From AWTP1-13 sp963840445 (GTDB lineage Bacteria > Pseudomonadota > Alphaproteobacteria > Rhizobiales > Hyphomicrobiaceae): DNA of 64,000 nt. The notes under the pieces were generated by a model that had not been told where the DNA came from, searched no databases, and was given only the letters and a program-made list of their open reading frames with translations. The position numbers and the translations under genes are program-made. Where the stretch lies: contig CAWIZC010000026.1 of assembly GCA_963840445.1 (NCBI GenBank), forward strand, positions 91,742 through 155,741, written 5' to 3'. Positions 43,625-51,923 of the stretch are shown one piece after another; the first letter of the stretch is position 1, and each line of letters begins with the position of its first letter.

Positions 43625-44575
43625 ATGACACGTCCATCCAAAGTGCCTAAGGCCCTGCAGCCCATGCTGGCGACGCTCATCGATGCGCCATTCGACAGCA
43701 AGGACTGGGTCTTCGAGACCAAATGGGACGGCTTTCGGCTGGTGGCCAAGATCGAGGACCGAAGCGTCACCCTCTACTCGCGCGGCGGCCTGATCGTCAG
43801 CGACAACTACAAGCCGATCGCCAAGGCACTGGAAAAGACCAAGAAAGATGCCGTCATCGATGGCGAGCTCGTCGCGCTCGATGGGCGTGGCGTCTCTCGG
43901 TTCCAACTGCTGCAGAATGCTCTCAACACAACCGCGCACCTCCACTACTGCGTGTTCGACGTCATGTTCGTGGACGGCGAAGATCTCCGCGGTCAGCCCT
44001 TGGTCGAGCGCAAGAAGCGCCTCAAGGCGCTGTTGCCCAAGGACCCGTTGCTGATCTACAGCGAACATTGGTCGGAGCATGGCAAGCGGCTGTTCAGGGA
44101 AGCTGAGCACCAAGGCCTCGAGGGCGTCATGGCCAAACGGGCCGACAGCCGCTACCTGTCCGGCGCGCGCAGCAAGGACTGGCTCAAGATCAAGGTCGGC
44201 AAGCGCCAGGAGGCGGTCATCGTCGGGTTCACAGCGCCGAAACGCACCCGGCCGCGCTTCGGGGCGTTGGTGCTTGCCGTGCGTGAAAGGAAGGACTGGC
44301 GCTATGTGGGCCATGTCGGCACCGGGTTCTCGCACGCCGTGCTTGAGGAGCTCCACGCCAACATGCTGTCGCTGCGGACGGCGAAGTCGCCGTTCAAGCA
44401 GCGCATCAAGGATGAGGCGGTGACGACCTGGATCAAACCCAAGCTGGTCGCGGAGGTGAAGTTCACCGAGTGGACCAGCGGCGGCGAGATGCGCCACCCG
44501 GCATTCCTGGGACTACGGGAAGACAAAAAGGCGACTGACGTGGTGCTTGAGATGCCTGGCTTGTCGCTCAAATGA
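43625..44575 (+). CDS. ATP-dependent DNA ligase (LigD ligase-domain type)
   Basis: A 316-residue ligase corresponding to only the ligase domain of LigD. Nucleotidyltransferase motif I is 'FETKWDGFRLVAKI' with the adenylated Lys; 'DGELVALDGRG' (motif III region), 'EGVMAKRADSRYLSGARSKD' (motif IV) and 'WLKIKVGKRQEAVIVGF' (motif V) follow, with an OB-fold C-terminus. Polymerase and phosphoesterase domains of LigD are absent and no ku gene is nearby, so it resembles LigC or an accessory end-joining ligase. Confidence 0.88.
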   Translation: MTRPSKVPKALQPMLATLIDAPFDSKDWVFETKWDGFRLVAKIEDRSVTLYSRGGLIVSDNYKPIAKALEKTKKDAVIDGELVALDGRGVSRFQLLQNALNTTAHLHYCVFDVMFVDGEDLRGQPLVERKKRLKALLPKDPLLIYSEHWSEHGKRLFREAEHQGLEGVMAKRADSRYLSGARSKDWLKIKVGKRQEAVIVGFTAPKRTRPRFGALVLAVRERKDWRYVGHVGTGFSHAVLEELHANMLSLRTAKSPFKQRIKDEAVTTWIKPKLVAEVKFTEWTSGGEMRHPAFLGLREDKKATDVVLEMPGLSLK

Positions 44576-44664
44576 CAGCGGCGCCTAGTTGGTGGATGAG
44601 TTGAAACAAAACAAGGAGTCAATTGTAACGCGTCGTAATCATTTCAACGTAAGCATTTGTATTC

Positions 44665-45762
44665 ATGACACGGATTTCACGCCGCTCACTTCTCACGTCA
44701 GCAACGGCCGGTGCAGCCGCTCTCACCACGGCTAACGCATTGGCTCAATCGCCAGACCCGGTCGCGGGGAAGGATTACGATCCAGCTGCAATGGCAGCGG
44801 CCATATCCGCGAACCTGTTCGCGGACGATGGCTTGGCCCGTCCGATACCGAATACCCCCACGGCGTCGAACTTGGCTAAAGGGCTCGATCGAACCTTGGT
44901 CCTTGGGGGCGGCGGAGAATATTACGTTGCCTGGTACTGTGGGTTCTTCCACGGACTCGTTGAGAACGGCGTCGACCTCAACGTTGCCGAAATGGTGGTA
45001 GGCACCTCAGCCGGTGCTTACGCCGGATCATCGCTTACGTCCGGGGAGTTTTATCGTCTAAGAGCGGCCTTTGAGTTTTTCGGTCATTTCCCGGGACTGT
45101 TCGCCAAGCTTGCCCCGGTGTCTGCGCCCAACATCAGCCAGAAGCGGGCGCAGGAGATCAATTTCAGGGTCAAGGACGGCAGGCCGGACTCGATCCGCGC
45201 CATCGGCCACGCCGCACTGGCGGCGGACAACAAGGTCAACGGCAATGCGGTCGAGCGCCTGGCGGGACTTCTGACCGGCGACAGCAGAACCGATTGGCCG
45301 GTCGCGAAGATGTATACGACGGCCAACGATTGCTACACCGGCGAGCGTCTCGTCGTGGGGCAGGAAGTCGCGAGAAAGAACAAGATCCCCTTGGCGCACG
45401 CCGTGGCCGCCAGCTCGTCGTTGCCTGGCGTGATTGGACCAACGCTGCTCGGCCAGCGCTATTGCATGGATGGCGGAATTTCCAAGATCTGGGCACACAC
45501 CGACGTGGTCGCGAGCTCCAAGCGCGCCTTGGTCATTACGTTGACCAACGGCTACGAGGGCAGCTTGCTGAGCGGCATCCCTCACGACATCTACAAAGAG
45601 ATGAAGAACATCGAGGCCGTCGGGACCAAGGGAATGCTCATCATTGCGGGCACGCCCAAAGGCATCAACCTGCTGGATCCCAAACAGATCGAACCTGCAC
45701 TGAGGGCGGGCTACGAGCGTTCCAAGAGCGAGGCGGAAAAGATCCGTCAGTTCTGGGCGTAG
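44665..45762 (+). CDS. Patatin-like phospholipase, exported
   Basis: A 365-residue patatin-family lipid acyl hydrolase. The N-terminus has an export signal with an Arg pair ('TRISRRSLLTSATAGAAALT'). The catalytic pieces are the glycine loop 'LVLGGGGEYYVAWYCGFF', nucleophile elbow 'VVGTSAGAYAGS' (G-x-S-x-G) and the Asp in 'YCMDGGISKIW'. The mature enzyme would act on envelope or external lipids. ATG 44665 lacks a strong ribosome-binding site. It sits between the ligase and SRAP genes without sharing an operon structure. Confidence 0.85.
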   Translation: MTRISRRSLLTSATAGAAALTTANALAQSPDPVAGKDYDPAAMAAAISANLFADDGLARPIPNTPTASNLAKGLDRTLVLGGGGEYYVAWYCGFFHGLVENGVDLNVAEMVVGTSAGAYAGSSLTSGEFYRLRAAFEFFGHFPGLFAKLAPVSAPNISQKRAQEINFRVKDGRPDSIRAIGHAALAADNKVNGNAVERLAGLLTGDSRTDWPVAKMYTTANDCYTGERLVVGQEVARKNKIPLAHAVAASSSLPGVIGPTLLGQRYCMDGGISKIWAHTDVVASSKRALVITLTNGYEGSLLSGIPHDIYKEMKNIEAVGTKGMLIIAGTPKGINLLDPKQIEPALRAGYERSKSEAEKIRQFWA

Positions 45763-46028
45763 TTTGCATCCGAGCAACATCCGGCATGGTGAGCGGGCTC
45801 AAGGCGTCACTACGACTGACTTGGGATTTCAAGCCTACCTTAGCGGCTAGCGTTTCGCGCGAGTTCCGGCCCGCAGCCTCACTCCGGGGCCTCCTTCGTC
45901 CGACTTGCGACCATCATTCATCAAATGCCGGTTCATGTTCCGACTTCTCAAGCAATACCTTTCACTATCGTGGCAAGCTTAGCGCCCAAGGCCCAAGGGC
46001 CAATCGCTAGACGGAGATTTTGTGCTGC

Positions 46029-46694
46029 ATGTGCGGCAAGTTCACCCAGCATTACTCCTGGCAGCAGGTCCATGCCTTCAGCCAACCCTTGGTTGGCGAC
46101 CGCCCCGATGATCTGGTGGTCAGCACGCCAATGCGGCCAGCCTACATCCTGCGTCTCGACCCGGGCGGCCAGCGGGTCATGGTGCCGATGCGGTGGGGTT
46201 TTTCCGGTGTAAACGACAAGACACCCTCGAAGCCTCGGCACATCCACGCCCGCAGCGAGACGATCGATACGCTACGCACATTCGCCCAGGCCTTCCAGGA
46301 GGCCCGCGGGATTCTCATGGTGGCGACCTTCAACGAGGGCGAGGAGATCGGAAGCAAGACCAAGCAGTGGGTCATCACGCCGAAAGATCGGCTGCCGATT
46401 GCCATCGCGGTGATCTGCGAGCAGTGGACCAATGGCACCGACGTACTCGACACCTTCGTGATGGCGACGACATCACCCAATGCCCTCATCGCCCGCATCA
46501 CCGACCGAATGCCGGCGATCTTGCTGGGAGAGACGTGGGCCACTTGGCTGGGCGAGATCCAGGCTCCCCTGGCGGACGTCAAAGAGCTGCTGCGCACCTA
46601 CGAGGACGGTGGCAACTGGACGATGGAACCGCAACAGCCCTCGAGGCCCTCGCGTCCGTCAAAGCCCCCGAGCTCGCAGGGGCGGCTGCTTTAG
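46029..46694 (+). CDS. SRAP-domain protein with altered active-site residues
   Basis: A 221-residue protein of the SRAP (YedK/HMCES) family, which cross-links to abasic sites in single-stranded DNA through the Cys exposed after Met1. Start ATG 46029 gives 'MCGKFTQHYSWQQVHAFSQP' with Cys2. 'MRWGFSG' and 'ARSETIDTLRTFAQAF' are recognisable, as is 'SPNALIARITDRMPAILLGE'. The conserved Asn of 'NAR-ET' is His here ('IHARSET') and the His of 'IH-RMP' is Thr ('ITDRMP'); the Glu of 'GFYEW' may be kept in 'TFNEG'. It is probably a divergent subfamily with changed chemistry. The C-terminus is Pro/Ser-rich. Confidence 0.8.
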   Translation: MCGKFTQHYSWQQVHAFSQPLVGDRPDDLVVSTPMRPAYILRLDPGGQRVMVPMRWGFSGVNDKTPSKPRHIHARSETIDTLRTFAQAFQEARGILMVATFNEGEEIGSKTKQWVITPKDRLPIAIAVICEQWTNGTDVLDTFVMATTSPNALIARITDRMPAILLGETWATWLGEIQAPLADVKELLRTYEDGGNWTMEPQQPSRPSRPSKPPSSQGRLL

Positions 46695-46714
46695 GTTGGT
46701 ATGCGTCAAAGCCG

Positions 46715-46984
46715 TCAAGAGCCGGCGAGGCGCTCGACTGGGAACAGGGCGAACCCGATGTCCAGTCTCTCCCAACTCGGCGCCGTCAGCGAGGCGCCCT
46801 TCCGGCCGCACTTGGAGCACCGGGCGCACCGACGCAGCAGATCGCTGGAAGCCTCTCCTCCCCATCGGATGATCAGCGGGGTCAGCGCCGTCGGCGCCCT
46901 TTGCAGGCACTTCACGTTCTCGCAGTTAACCCAAAGCCAGGTTTCCGCCGCAGGATGCGATGACTGCGGTGGCGCCCAACCCAA
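46715..46984 (-). CDS. Small zinc-ribbon-like protein
   Basis: An 89-residue protein with four or more Cys ('WVNCENVKCLQRAP' and 'RCARCSKCGRKGAS'). The second group, C-x2-C-x2-CGR-x-GA, followed by 'TAPSW', resembles small zinc-binding hypothetical proteins of Hyphomicrobiales. It is convergent with the SRAP gene with 20 bp between them. Metal binding is inferred from Cys spacing only. Confidence 0.5.
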   Translation of the reverse strand: MGWAPPQSSHPAAETWLWVNCENVKCLQRAPTALTPLIIRWGGEASSDLLRRCARCSKCGRKGASLTAPSWERLDIGFALFPVERLAGS

Positions 46985-47104
46985 GGCTACCCAACTACAG
47001 ATGACCCGCTGGGCTTGAAGTCACAGATTGTGACCTCAAATGCCCTGCGGGGAACTTTCCGTCCCCGCCGGTCCCGGACTTCTTAGGCCTCATGCTGTCT
47101 GTCC

Positions 47105-47488
47105 CTATAGATCAAGGTGGAGGGTAGGGCGACGTTGCAGCAGACCAGTAACCGCAGTCACGAGCACCTCGGGACTGGCGGGCTTTGAGATGTGCACGGC
47201 GTCGCCGCGCGCTCCGTCGACCTGGCTAAAGCCGCTATAGAGCACGATCGGCACGCCTAGCTCCTCAAGCCGTTCGCGCAGTTTTGAACCGTCATCATCG
47301 CCCAACGTGTGCCCCATGATGGCAGCCGATGGTAAGACATTCTCCGCAGCAATGAGAGCGTCTTGCAGTGACCGCGCAGTCACAACACTCGCGCCGGCTG
47401 ATTTGAAAGCGTCAGCGATGTCCATCGCGATAAGAGGCTCATCCTCGCAAACGAGGATCAAGCAACCAGCCAAGCTGGTGCTGTTCAT
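47105..47488 (-). CDS. Receiver-domain protein lacking the phosphoacceptor Asp
   Basis: A 127-residue single-domain receiver related to 38477-38854. The acidic pair 'LVCEDEPLIAMDIADAF' and the Lys in 'HISKPASPEVL' remain, but the phosphorylation site reads 'AAIMGHTLGDDDGSKL', with Gly where the paralogue has Asp. It is therefore a pseudo-receiver that could still bind partners, or a decaying copy. ORF integrity argues for retained function. The gene stands alone. Confidence 0.75.
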   Translation of the reverse strand: MNSTSLAGCLILVCEDEPLIAMDIADAFKSAGASVVTARSLQDALIAAENVLPSAAIMGHTLGDDDGSKLRERLEELGVPIVLYSGFSQVDGARGDAVHISKPASPEVLVTAVTGLLQRRPTLHLDL

Positions 47489-47855
47489 CGGACTATCCAG
47501 GCGCGGCTAAGCGCAAATGCCAGGGGGGCGGTCGCTTTTTGGTGGGCCGCAGGGATCCCGAGCCGTCGATCAATCCTCGACGCGCAACAAGCGTAATGAT
47601 CGACTGGCAAAAGGCCATGAGCGCGTAGCTGGGCGGTCATGGTGTTGCGTATGCCTTTTTACCACGCGCCGCTTACGGCCAGTAGGGACACCTTCTAAAA
47701 TAGAGCCCCCCTGCTTTCGGTGACGAAGGGGAGGCTCTCAGGGGGATACCGCCAAGACCGCGTCGCAAATTTCAAACTGACCCACTACCCAATGCCACCT
47801 CGGATTGACAGCCATCAACGGTGGGCCATGGCGTAGGGGAGCGCGGCTAAGCAGC
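47489..47855. other. Intergenic region with a minus-strand terminator
   Basis: About 365 bp without a supportable gene. It contains the hairpin at 47702-47738 (listed separately). No other structure recognised. Confidence 0.4.
47697..47738 (-). terminator. Putative terminator downstream of the DUF1488-like gene
   Basis: Stem AGAGCC-CCCCT (47702-47712) pairs AGGGG-A-GGCTCT (47727-47738) with one bulge. Read on the minus strand it is followed by ATTTTAG, which supports termination of transcripts coming from 48307-47856. Confidence 0.5.
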
Positions 47856-48095
47856 TCACGCTATATGGGACGCAGGAGCCTCGTAGAGCGCACTAGCCAG
47901 ACGCTCAAGCGCCTCGCGATGGACGATGAAGAGGCGACGCAGTTCGTCTTCCGTGAGACATTCGGTTTCGGCAATCTTCTCGAAGCCGGCGCGGGTGTGA
48001 AAGCATCGGACGCGCTTGTTCAGATCGTCCAACATTTCGAAATGAACACCCTCAAAGATTGCAGTGACTTCGGTTTCGCGGCGCCGGAGGAGCAT
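47856..48095 (-). CDS. DUF1488-like small protein
   Basis: A 79-residue protein whose order of elements ('VTAIFEGVHFEMLDDLNKRV', 'RCFHTRAGFEKIAETECLTE', 'LFIVHREALERLASALYE') fits DUF1488: a short beta domain then a C-terminal helix with H-R-x-x-x-E-x-x-A. It lies 27 bp after the copy-B small helical gene on the same strand. In copy A the corresponding position holds only a short remnant start. Confidence 0.55.
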   Translation of the reverse strand: MLLRRRETEVTAIFEGVHFEMLDDLNKRVRCFHTRAGFEKIAETECLTEDELRRLFIVHREALERLASALYEAPASHIA

Positions 48096-48121
48096 GATTG
48101 CCAAACGCATTCGAAGAACAA

Positions 48122-48307
48122 TCAGACATCGTTCTTCTTAAGCGTTTCCTTTCTCTCTAGTCGTTCAAGCCGGCGCAGCAGTAGTCGGATGTTCTCAGGT
48201 AGGTCTTCCTTAGCGATATCCGTCGTGGCCCGGCGCAACCCGTCGCCGACGCGGTCAAGGAAGACCACGTTCTTGAGCTGGGGATATTTTGGTCGCTTGT
48301 AGTACAT
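48122..48307 (-). CDS. Small helical protein, duplicated-pair copy B
   Basis: A 61-residue protein ('PKYPQLKNVVFLDRVGDGLR', ending 'LLLRRLERLERKETLKKNDV'); the last 20 residues are identical to copy A at 40569-40760. It is followed on the same strand by the DUF1488-like gene and faces away from the small membrane-protein gene at 48478. Function unknown. Confidence 0.65.
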   Translation of the reverse strand: MYYKRPKYPQLKNVVFLDRVGDGLRRATTDIAKEDLPENIRLLLRRLERLERKETLKKNDV

Positions 48308-48431
48308 GCAGGATTAACGCCGCTGTCTCGGCTTCTCCGTCGGACGGATACGGAACGATATGCTCCTATACGTAACCCGACCCAGCTGGTGCTGTTCCGC
48401 ATGTAACCAGGCTGCATGCCTGAAATGCTTC

Positions 48432-48456
48432 GGAACGCGGCGACAAAGACTTGGTT
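48432..48456 (+). promoter_or_regulatory. Near-consensus EcfG-type promoter
   Basis: GGAAC (48432-48436), 16-base spacer, GGTT (48453-48456): one mismatch from the GGAAC-N16-CGTT consensus of the general-stress sigma factor EcfG. It lies 22 bases before the start codon of the copy-B membrane protein. Confidence 0.4.
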
Positions 48457-48477
48457 GTCCCTGTAAGGAGCCAAGCG

Positions 48478-48636
48478 ATGTATCAATGGATGGTCAACAA
48501 GCGTCAGCGCAGCGTGGAAGACGCGCGGCGGATGGCCGGAGATATGCGCGCCTGGTTGGTAATTGGCGCGATCTTCATCGGCACCTTGCTGGTCGCGTGG
48601 ATGCCGATCATCTTGAATGTGCTGCATCACGCGTAG
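48478..48636 (+). CDS. Small membrane protein, duplicated-pair copy B
   Basis: A 52-residue protein ('MYQWMVNKRQRSVEDARRMA' then helix 'AWLVIGAIFIGTLLVAWMPI') with TAAGGAG before the ATG. It is the paralogue of 40918-41079. The N-terminal segment is charged and presumably cytoplasmic, with one membrane anchor. A near-consensus EcfG promoter lies directly upstream. Confidence 0.65.
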   Translation: MYQWMVNKRQRSVEDARRMAGDMRAWLVIGAIFIGTLLVAWMPIILNVLHHA

Positions 48637-48935
48637 CGTCTATCCGATGCGCCACCGCTAAGCAGGCCTGATGAGCTCGATTTGTCGCGTCGCCGCGAAA
48701 GACCTGCTTGCCGAAGTAAGCGGATTGTCGAGGCGGCAAGGTCAATCCTGCCGCCCTTTTCTTCAGGCGCGTGCGTGATCTTCGCCCCGAGCATTGTGTT
48801 CAAGGCCACGGACGTCAATTGCGCGACCTCACCTTCACACTGGCCAACATGCGCAAGAATTACGTGCGCCAGACGGGAGTCGTATTCGTCGATGACGGGG
48901 CTGTCGCCTGCCGAGGACACCCCAGGCATTGTCAA
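48627..48935 (-). CDS. Doubtful hypothetical ORF
   Basis: A 102-codon frame with some protein-like character ('SPVIDEYDSRLAHVILAHVG', 'LTSVALNTMLGAKITHAPEE') but no ribosome-binding site and competing frames on the plus strand. It overlaps the 3' end of the preceding gene by ten bases. Kept as a possibility only. Confidence 0.28.
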   Translation of the reverse strand: MTMPGVSSAGDSPVIDEYDSRLAHVILAHVGQCEGEVAQLTSVALNTMLGAKITHAPEEKGGRIDLAASTIRLLRQAGLSRRRDKSSSSGLLSGGASDRRYA

Positions 48936-49023
48936 ACGCCTGGGCGCGCTCTTAAAGCCCGGCGCCCGGACGCCGCTGTCCGTCCAGTCCTCGGCCGCGC
49001 GAAAGACATCATCCGCATGTCAC

Positions 49024-49561
49024 TCACGGCCCCAGCCGAGCAATGGTCGTGTGACTGACACGATAGGCGCGGCCGAGCGACCTGGCGTTTTCCCCCCCGG
49101 CTAGGCGCCGCCTGGCGTCCGCCTGTTGATCCGCCGAAAGGGCCGGCTTGCGGCCGAACCGCGCGCTGGCGCGCAGCGCTGCGGCCGGCATGGGCTCGCC
49201 CGACAATTCTCTGCCTCTCGTCCTCCGCCATGGCGCTCAGGAAGGCCAGGAAGCCCCTGCCGAGCGGCGTGATCAGATGCAAGTGCGGCTTATCCAGCAC
49301 CTTCACCAGAGCGCCCCTGGCGTTGATGCGCCCGATGATTGCCACGCCGTCGATCATGCTGCGGTACAACGATCCCACTCTGCCAGCACCAGCACGTCGC
49401 CTGTACCAAGCGCGCTGATGGCCTTCTCCATCTCCGGTCGGTTCTTGATGCTCTTGCCCGACGCCCTCTCCTGAAAGATCCGGCCACAACCAGAGCCCCG
49501 AGCTGGCGATCCAGGTTCTGTCCTACTTTGAAGAGACCCGCGCGTAGCCGACTTTTGGCAT
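49024..49561 (-). pseudogene. Serine recombinase, degraded copy
   Basis: Homologous to the recombinase at 32964-33713 but split over at least three frames: 'PKVGYARVSSK' then a stop; 'VGQNLDRQLGALVVAG'; 'CGRIFQERASGKSIKNRPEM' with 'VLVLAEWDRCT'; 'SMIDGVAIIGRINARGALVK' to 'LSAMAEDERQRIVGRAHAG'; and a DNA-binding end 'FGRKPALSADQQADARRRLA' with HTH 'YRVSHTTIARL'. Several shifts go in different directions (at least one looks like a deletion near 49372), so unlike other genes here this is probably true decay. Confidence 0.75.
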
Positions 49562-50093
49562 CGAAAACACCCGGCCAATTTCGCACCGAATTATTGGCCA
49601 CCAGAAACCCAGCATTGACGCGGGTTCGCAGAGGTGGTCGACAATTGATAAATTTGTTGGCCAATCATGCACTAGGTCGCTGTGCGCTTTCCCCCGTGGC
49701 AATTCGACTCCCCCGAAATGGGTCCGATCGGTGCGGCCACGTCTGCTCTTGAAGGGAGTTCAGCAACACATTCGAGGGCAAAGCGGACATCGGCCTTCAA
49801 GTCATCAAAGGTCGCATTTTCACTCAGCCGTCCTAAAGCTTTGTCCGCCATCGCAGCGCAAAACTTAGACGCAATCTAGAAGCTAGCCGTCTGTTTGGGG
49901 GCCCCGTTGCAGCAAGTGCCGGCGCTCGTTTGCCCACTTCAGTTAGAGCTGTATCTCCCTCAGGACGGGCTAGGATAGAAGCCGGAGGAGAAAGCCGTCT
50001 TTGCTCCACTGTCTCGGCTGGAGTATCTGCAGGTTCGGTCTGAAATGGCGAGATGATGGATTTCAACACGGACGGCCGTTGGGGCACAGCCAA
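49562..50093. other. Intergenic region upstream of the sensor kinase
   Basis: About 530 bp. It holds the second recombinase-associated repeat (49577-49644) and one copy of the 17-mer GGCAATTCGACTCCCCC (49698-49714), repeated at 52402-52418. No gene is supported. Confidence 0.45.
49577..49644 (-). repeat. Recombinase-associated repeat, copy B
   Basis: The reverse complement matches 33744-33810, with a core bounded by CCACC and GGTGG. It lies directly upstream of the degraded recombinase, in the opposite relative orientation to copy A. Confidence 0.65.
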
Positions 50094-51923
50094 ATGATCA
50101 AGGCACGACCCGTACTCTTAGGTGACGTCAACGGTCTGTCTCGGGAAGCGATCGAGGCGCTTCCCGCCGCCGTCTACATGACAGATGCGGAGGGAAGGGT
50201 CACCTTCTACAACGAAGCTGCGGCCGAGCTTTGGGGCCGCCGCCCCCAGCTGGGTGAGTGTAAGTTCTGCGGTTCCTGGAAGCTGTATCGGCCGGATGGC
50301 ACGCTGCTGCCGCACGACCAGTGCCCGATGGCAATAGCACTGCTTCAGGGGCGACCGATCCGCGGCGTGGAAGCGGTGGCCGAGCGCCCGGACGGCACGC
50401 GGGTTCCTTTCATCCCTTATCCCACGCCGCTGTTCGATGAATCTGGAAGGTTGACCGGTGCCGTCAACATGCTTGTCGATATCAGCGAACGCAAGAGGGT
50501 TGAAGCGGATCTCGCAGAACGACAGGCGCAGCTGGCGGTGTTCGTGGAGCACGCGCCGGCAGCGATTGCCATGTTCGATCACGACATGCGCTACGTCGCC
50601 GTCTCGCATCGCTACATCCTTGATTTCCGTCTTCCTCCAGATGCACTGCTCATTGGCCGGTCGCACTACGAGATCTTTCCCGACATCCCGCAGCGCTGGC
50701 GCGACGTTCATGCCCGCGTACTGGCCGGCGAGGAGTTGTCGCAGGAGGAAGACCAATTCGCGCGCCAGGACGGGAGCACCCACTGGTTGAACTGGTCCAT
50801 GGCTCCCTGGCGCCGGGCCGATGGAAGTATCGGCGGTGCGCTCCTGTTCTCCGAGCACAGGACGGAGCAGGTCGAGGCACGGCACGCGCTTGCCGATAGC
50901 GAGGCACGGTTCCGGGCCACGTTCGAGAACGCCGCGGTGGGTGTTGCGATGGTGGCGCCCGACGGGTCAATCCTGCGCGCCAACAACAGCTTCGCCGGGA
51001 TGCTCGGTTATTCCATCGAGGAACTCAAGGTGAGGACCTTCCAGGACCTCACACACCCGGACGATCTCGCGAGCAACCTCTCGATACGCAACAAGACACT
51101 CGTCGGCGAAACCGACGGCTACTGCATCGAGAAGCGCTATGTTCGCAAGGACGGCGGTATCATCTGGGCAAGTCTCACCGTCGGCTGCGTTAGGAAGACG
51201 GATGGTGGCGTCGACTATTTCATCTCCGTGATTCAAGACATTAGCGACCGCAAGCAGGTGGAGGAGCAGCAGCGCGTGCTGATGGCCGAGCTCGACCACC
51301 GCGTCAAGAACGCGCTGGCGACTGTCAGCGCCGTTGTCTCCCATACCCAGCAAGGAAGTAGATCAATCGCTGATTTCGTGGCGGCGCTCGATGGACGCAT
51401 TCGCTCGATGGCACGGACACACGAGCTGTTGAGCTCGCGGCGGTGGGATGGTGTGTCTCTGTCAGAGCTGGTCCGGCGCGTGCTTGCTCCGTATGCCACC
51501 GGCAACAACGCCGAGATCGGCGGTCCCGAGGTGACGCTCAGCGCGGAGGCGGGCCAAGTGGTGTCAATGGTGCTGTACGAGTTGACGACCAATGCCGCAA
51601 AGCATGGCGCGTTCTCGGTCCACGATGGACAAGTTTCCGTTCACTGGCACGGCGCATTGAAACGGGATGCAGATGCCCGAATTACCATCGAATGGCGAGA
51701 AACCGGCGGTCCCACTGTTCAGGCTCCCGAAGCATGTGGATATGGAATGGAGGTAATTCGCGACCTCATCCCGTATGAGCTCGGTGGTAAAGTTGACCTC
51801 GCCTTCGCTGCCAATGGACTTCGCTGCCACCTGGAGATACCTACGGAGTGGCTGAGCGACGGCACTCGATCGTTCGCTGCGGTCAGTGGAGCCGGGCGGC
51901 GGCTGTTGTGCGGATTGCCGTGA
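50094..51923 (+). CDS. Sensor histidine kinase, HWE family, with three PAS domains
   Basis: A 609-residue soluble kinase. PAS domains lie at ~15-140 ('ALPAAVYMTDAEGRVTFYNE'), ~150-275 ('FVEHAPAAIAMFDHDMRYVA') and ~285-410 ('FENAAVGVAMVAPDGSILRA'). The HWE dimerisation motif 'LMAELDHRVKNALATVSAVV' carries the phosphorylated His; the ATPase has 'VVSMVLYELTTNAAKHGAFS', 'WRETGGP' and 'GYGMEVIRDLI'. No membrane segment, so it senses cytoplasmic signals (light, redox or metabolites). The frame is open to 50001; ATG 50094 is a conservative start. The receiver gene 51883-52281 is convergent and overlaps its 3' end by 41 bases. Confidence 0.9.
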   Translation: MIKARPVLLGDVNGLSREAIEALPAAVYMTDAEGRVTFYNEAAAELWGRRPQLGECKFCGSWKLYRPDGTLLPHDQCPMAIALLQGRPIRGVEAVAERPDGTRVPFIPYPTPLFDESGRLTGAVNMLVDISERKRVEADLAERQAQLAVFVEHAPAAIAMFDHDMRYVAVSHRYILDFRLPPDALLIGRSHYEIFPDIPQRWRDVHARVLAGEELSQEEDQFARQDGSTHWLNWSMAPWRRADGSIGGALLFSEHRTEQVEARHALADSEARFRATFENAAVGVAMVAPDGSILRANNSFAGMLGYSIEELKVRTFQDLTHPDDLASNLSIRNKTLVGETDGYCIEKRYVRKDGGIIWASLTVGCVRKTDGGVDYFISVIQDISDRKQVEEQQRVLMAELDHRVKNALATVSAVVSHTQQGSRSIADFVAALDGRIRSMARTHELLSSRRWDGVSLSELVRRVLAPYATGNNAEIGGPEVTLSAEAGQVVSMVLYELTTNAAKHGAFSVHDGQVSVHWHGALKRDADARITIEWRETGGPTVQAPEACGYGMEVIRDLIPYELGGKVDLAFAANGLRCHLEIPTEWLSDGTRSFAAVSGAGRRLLCGLP

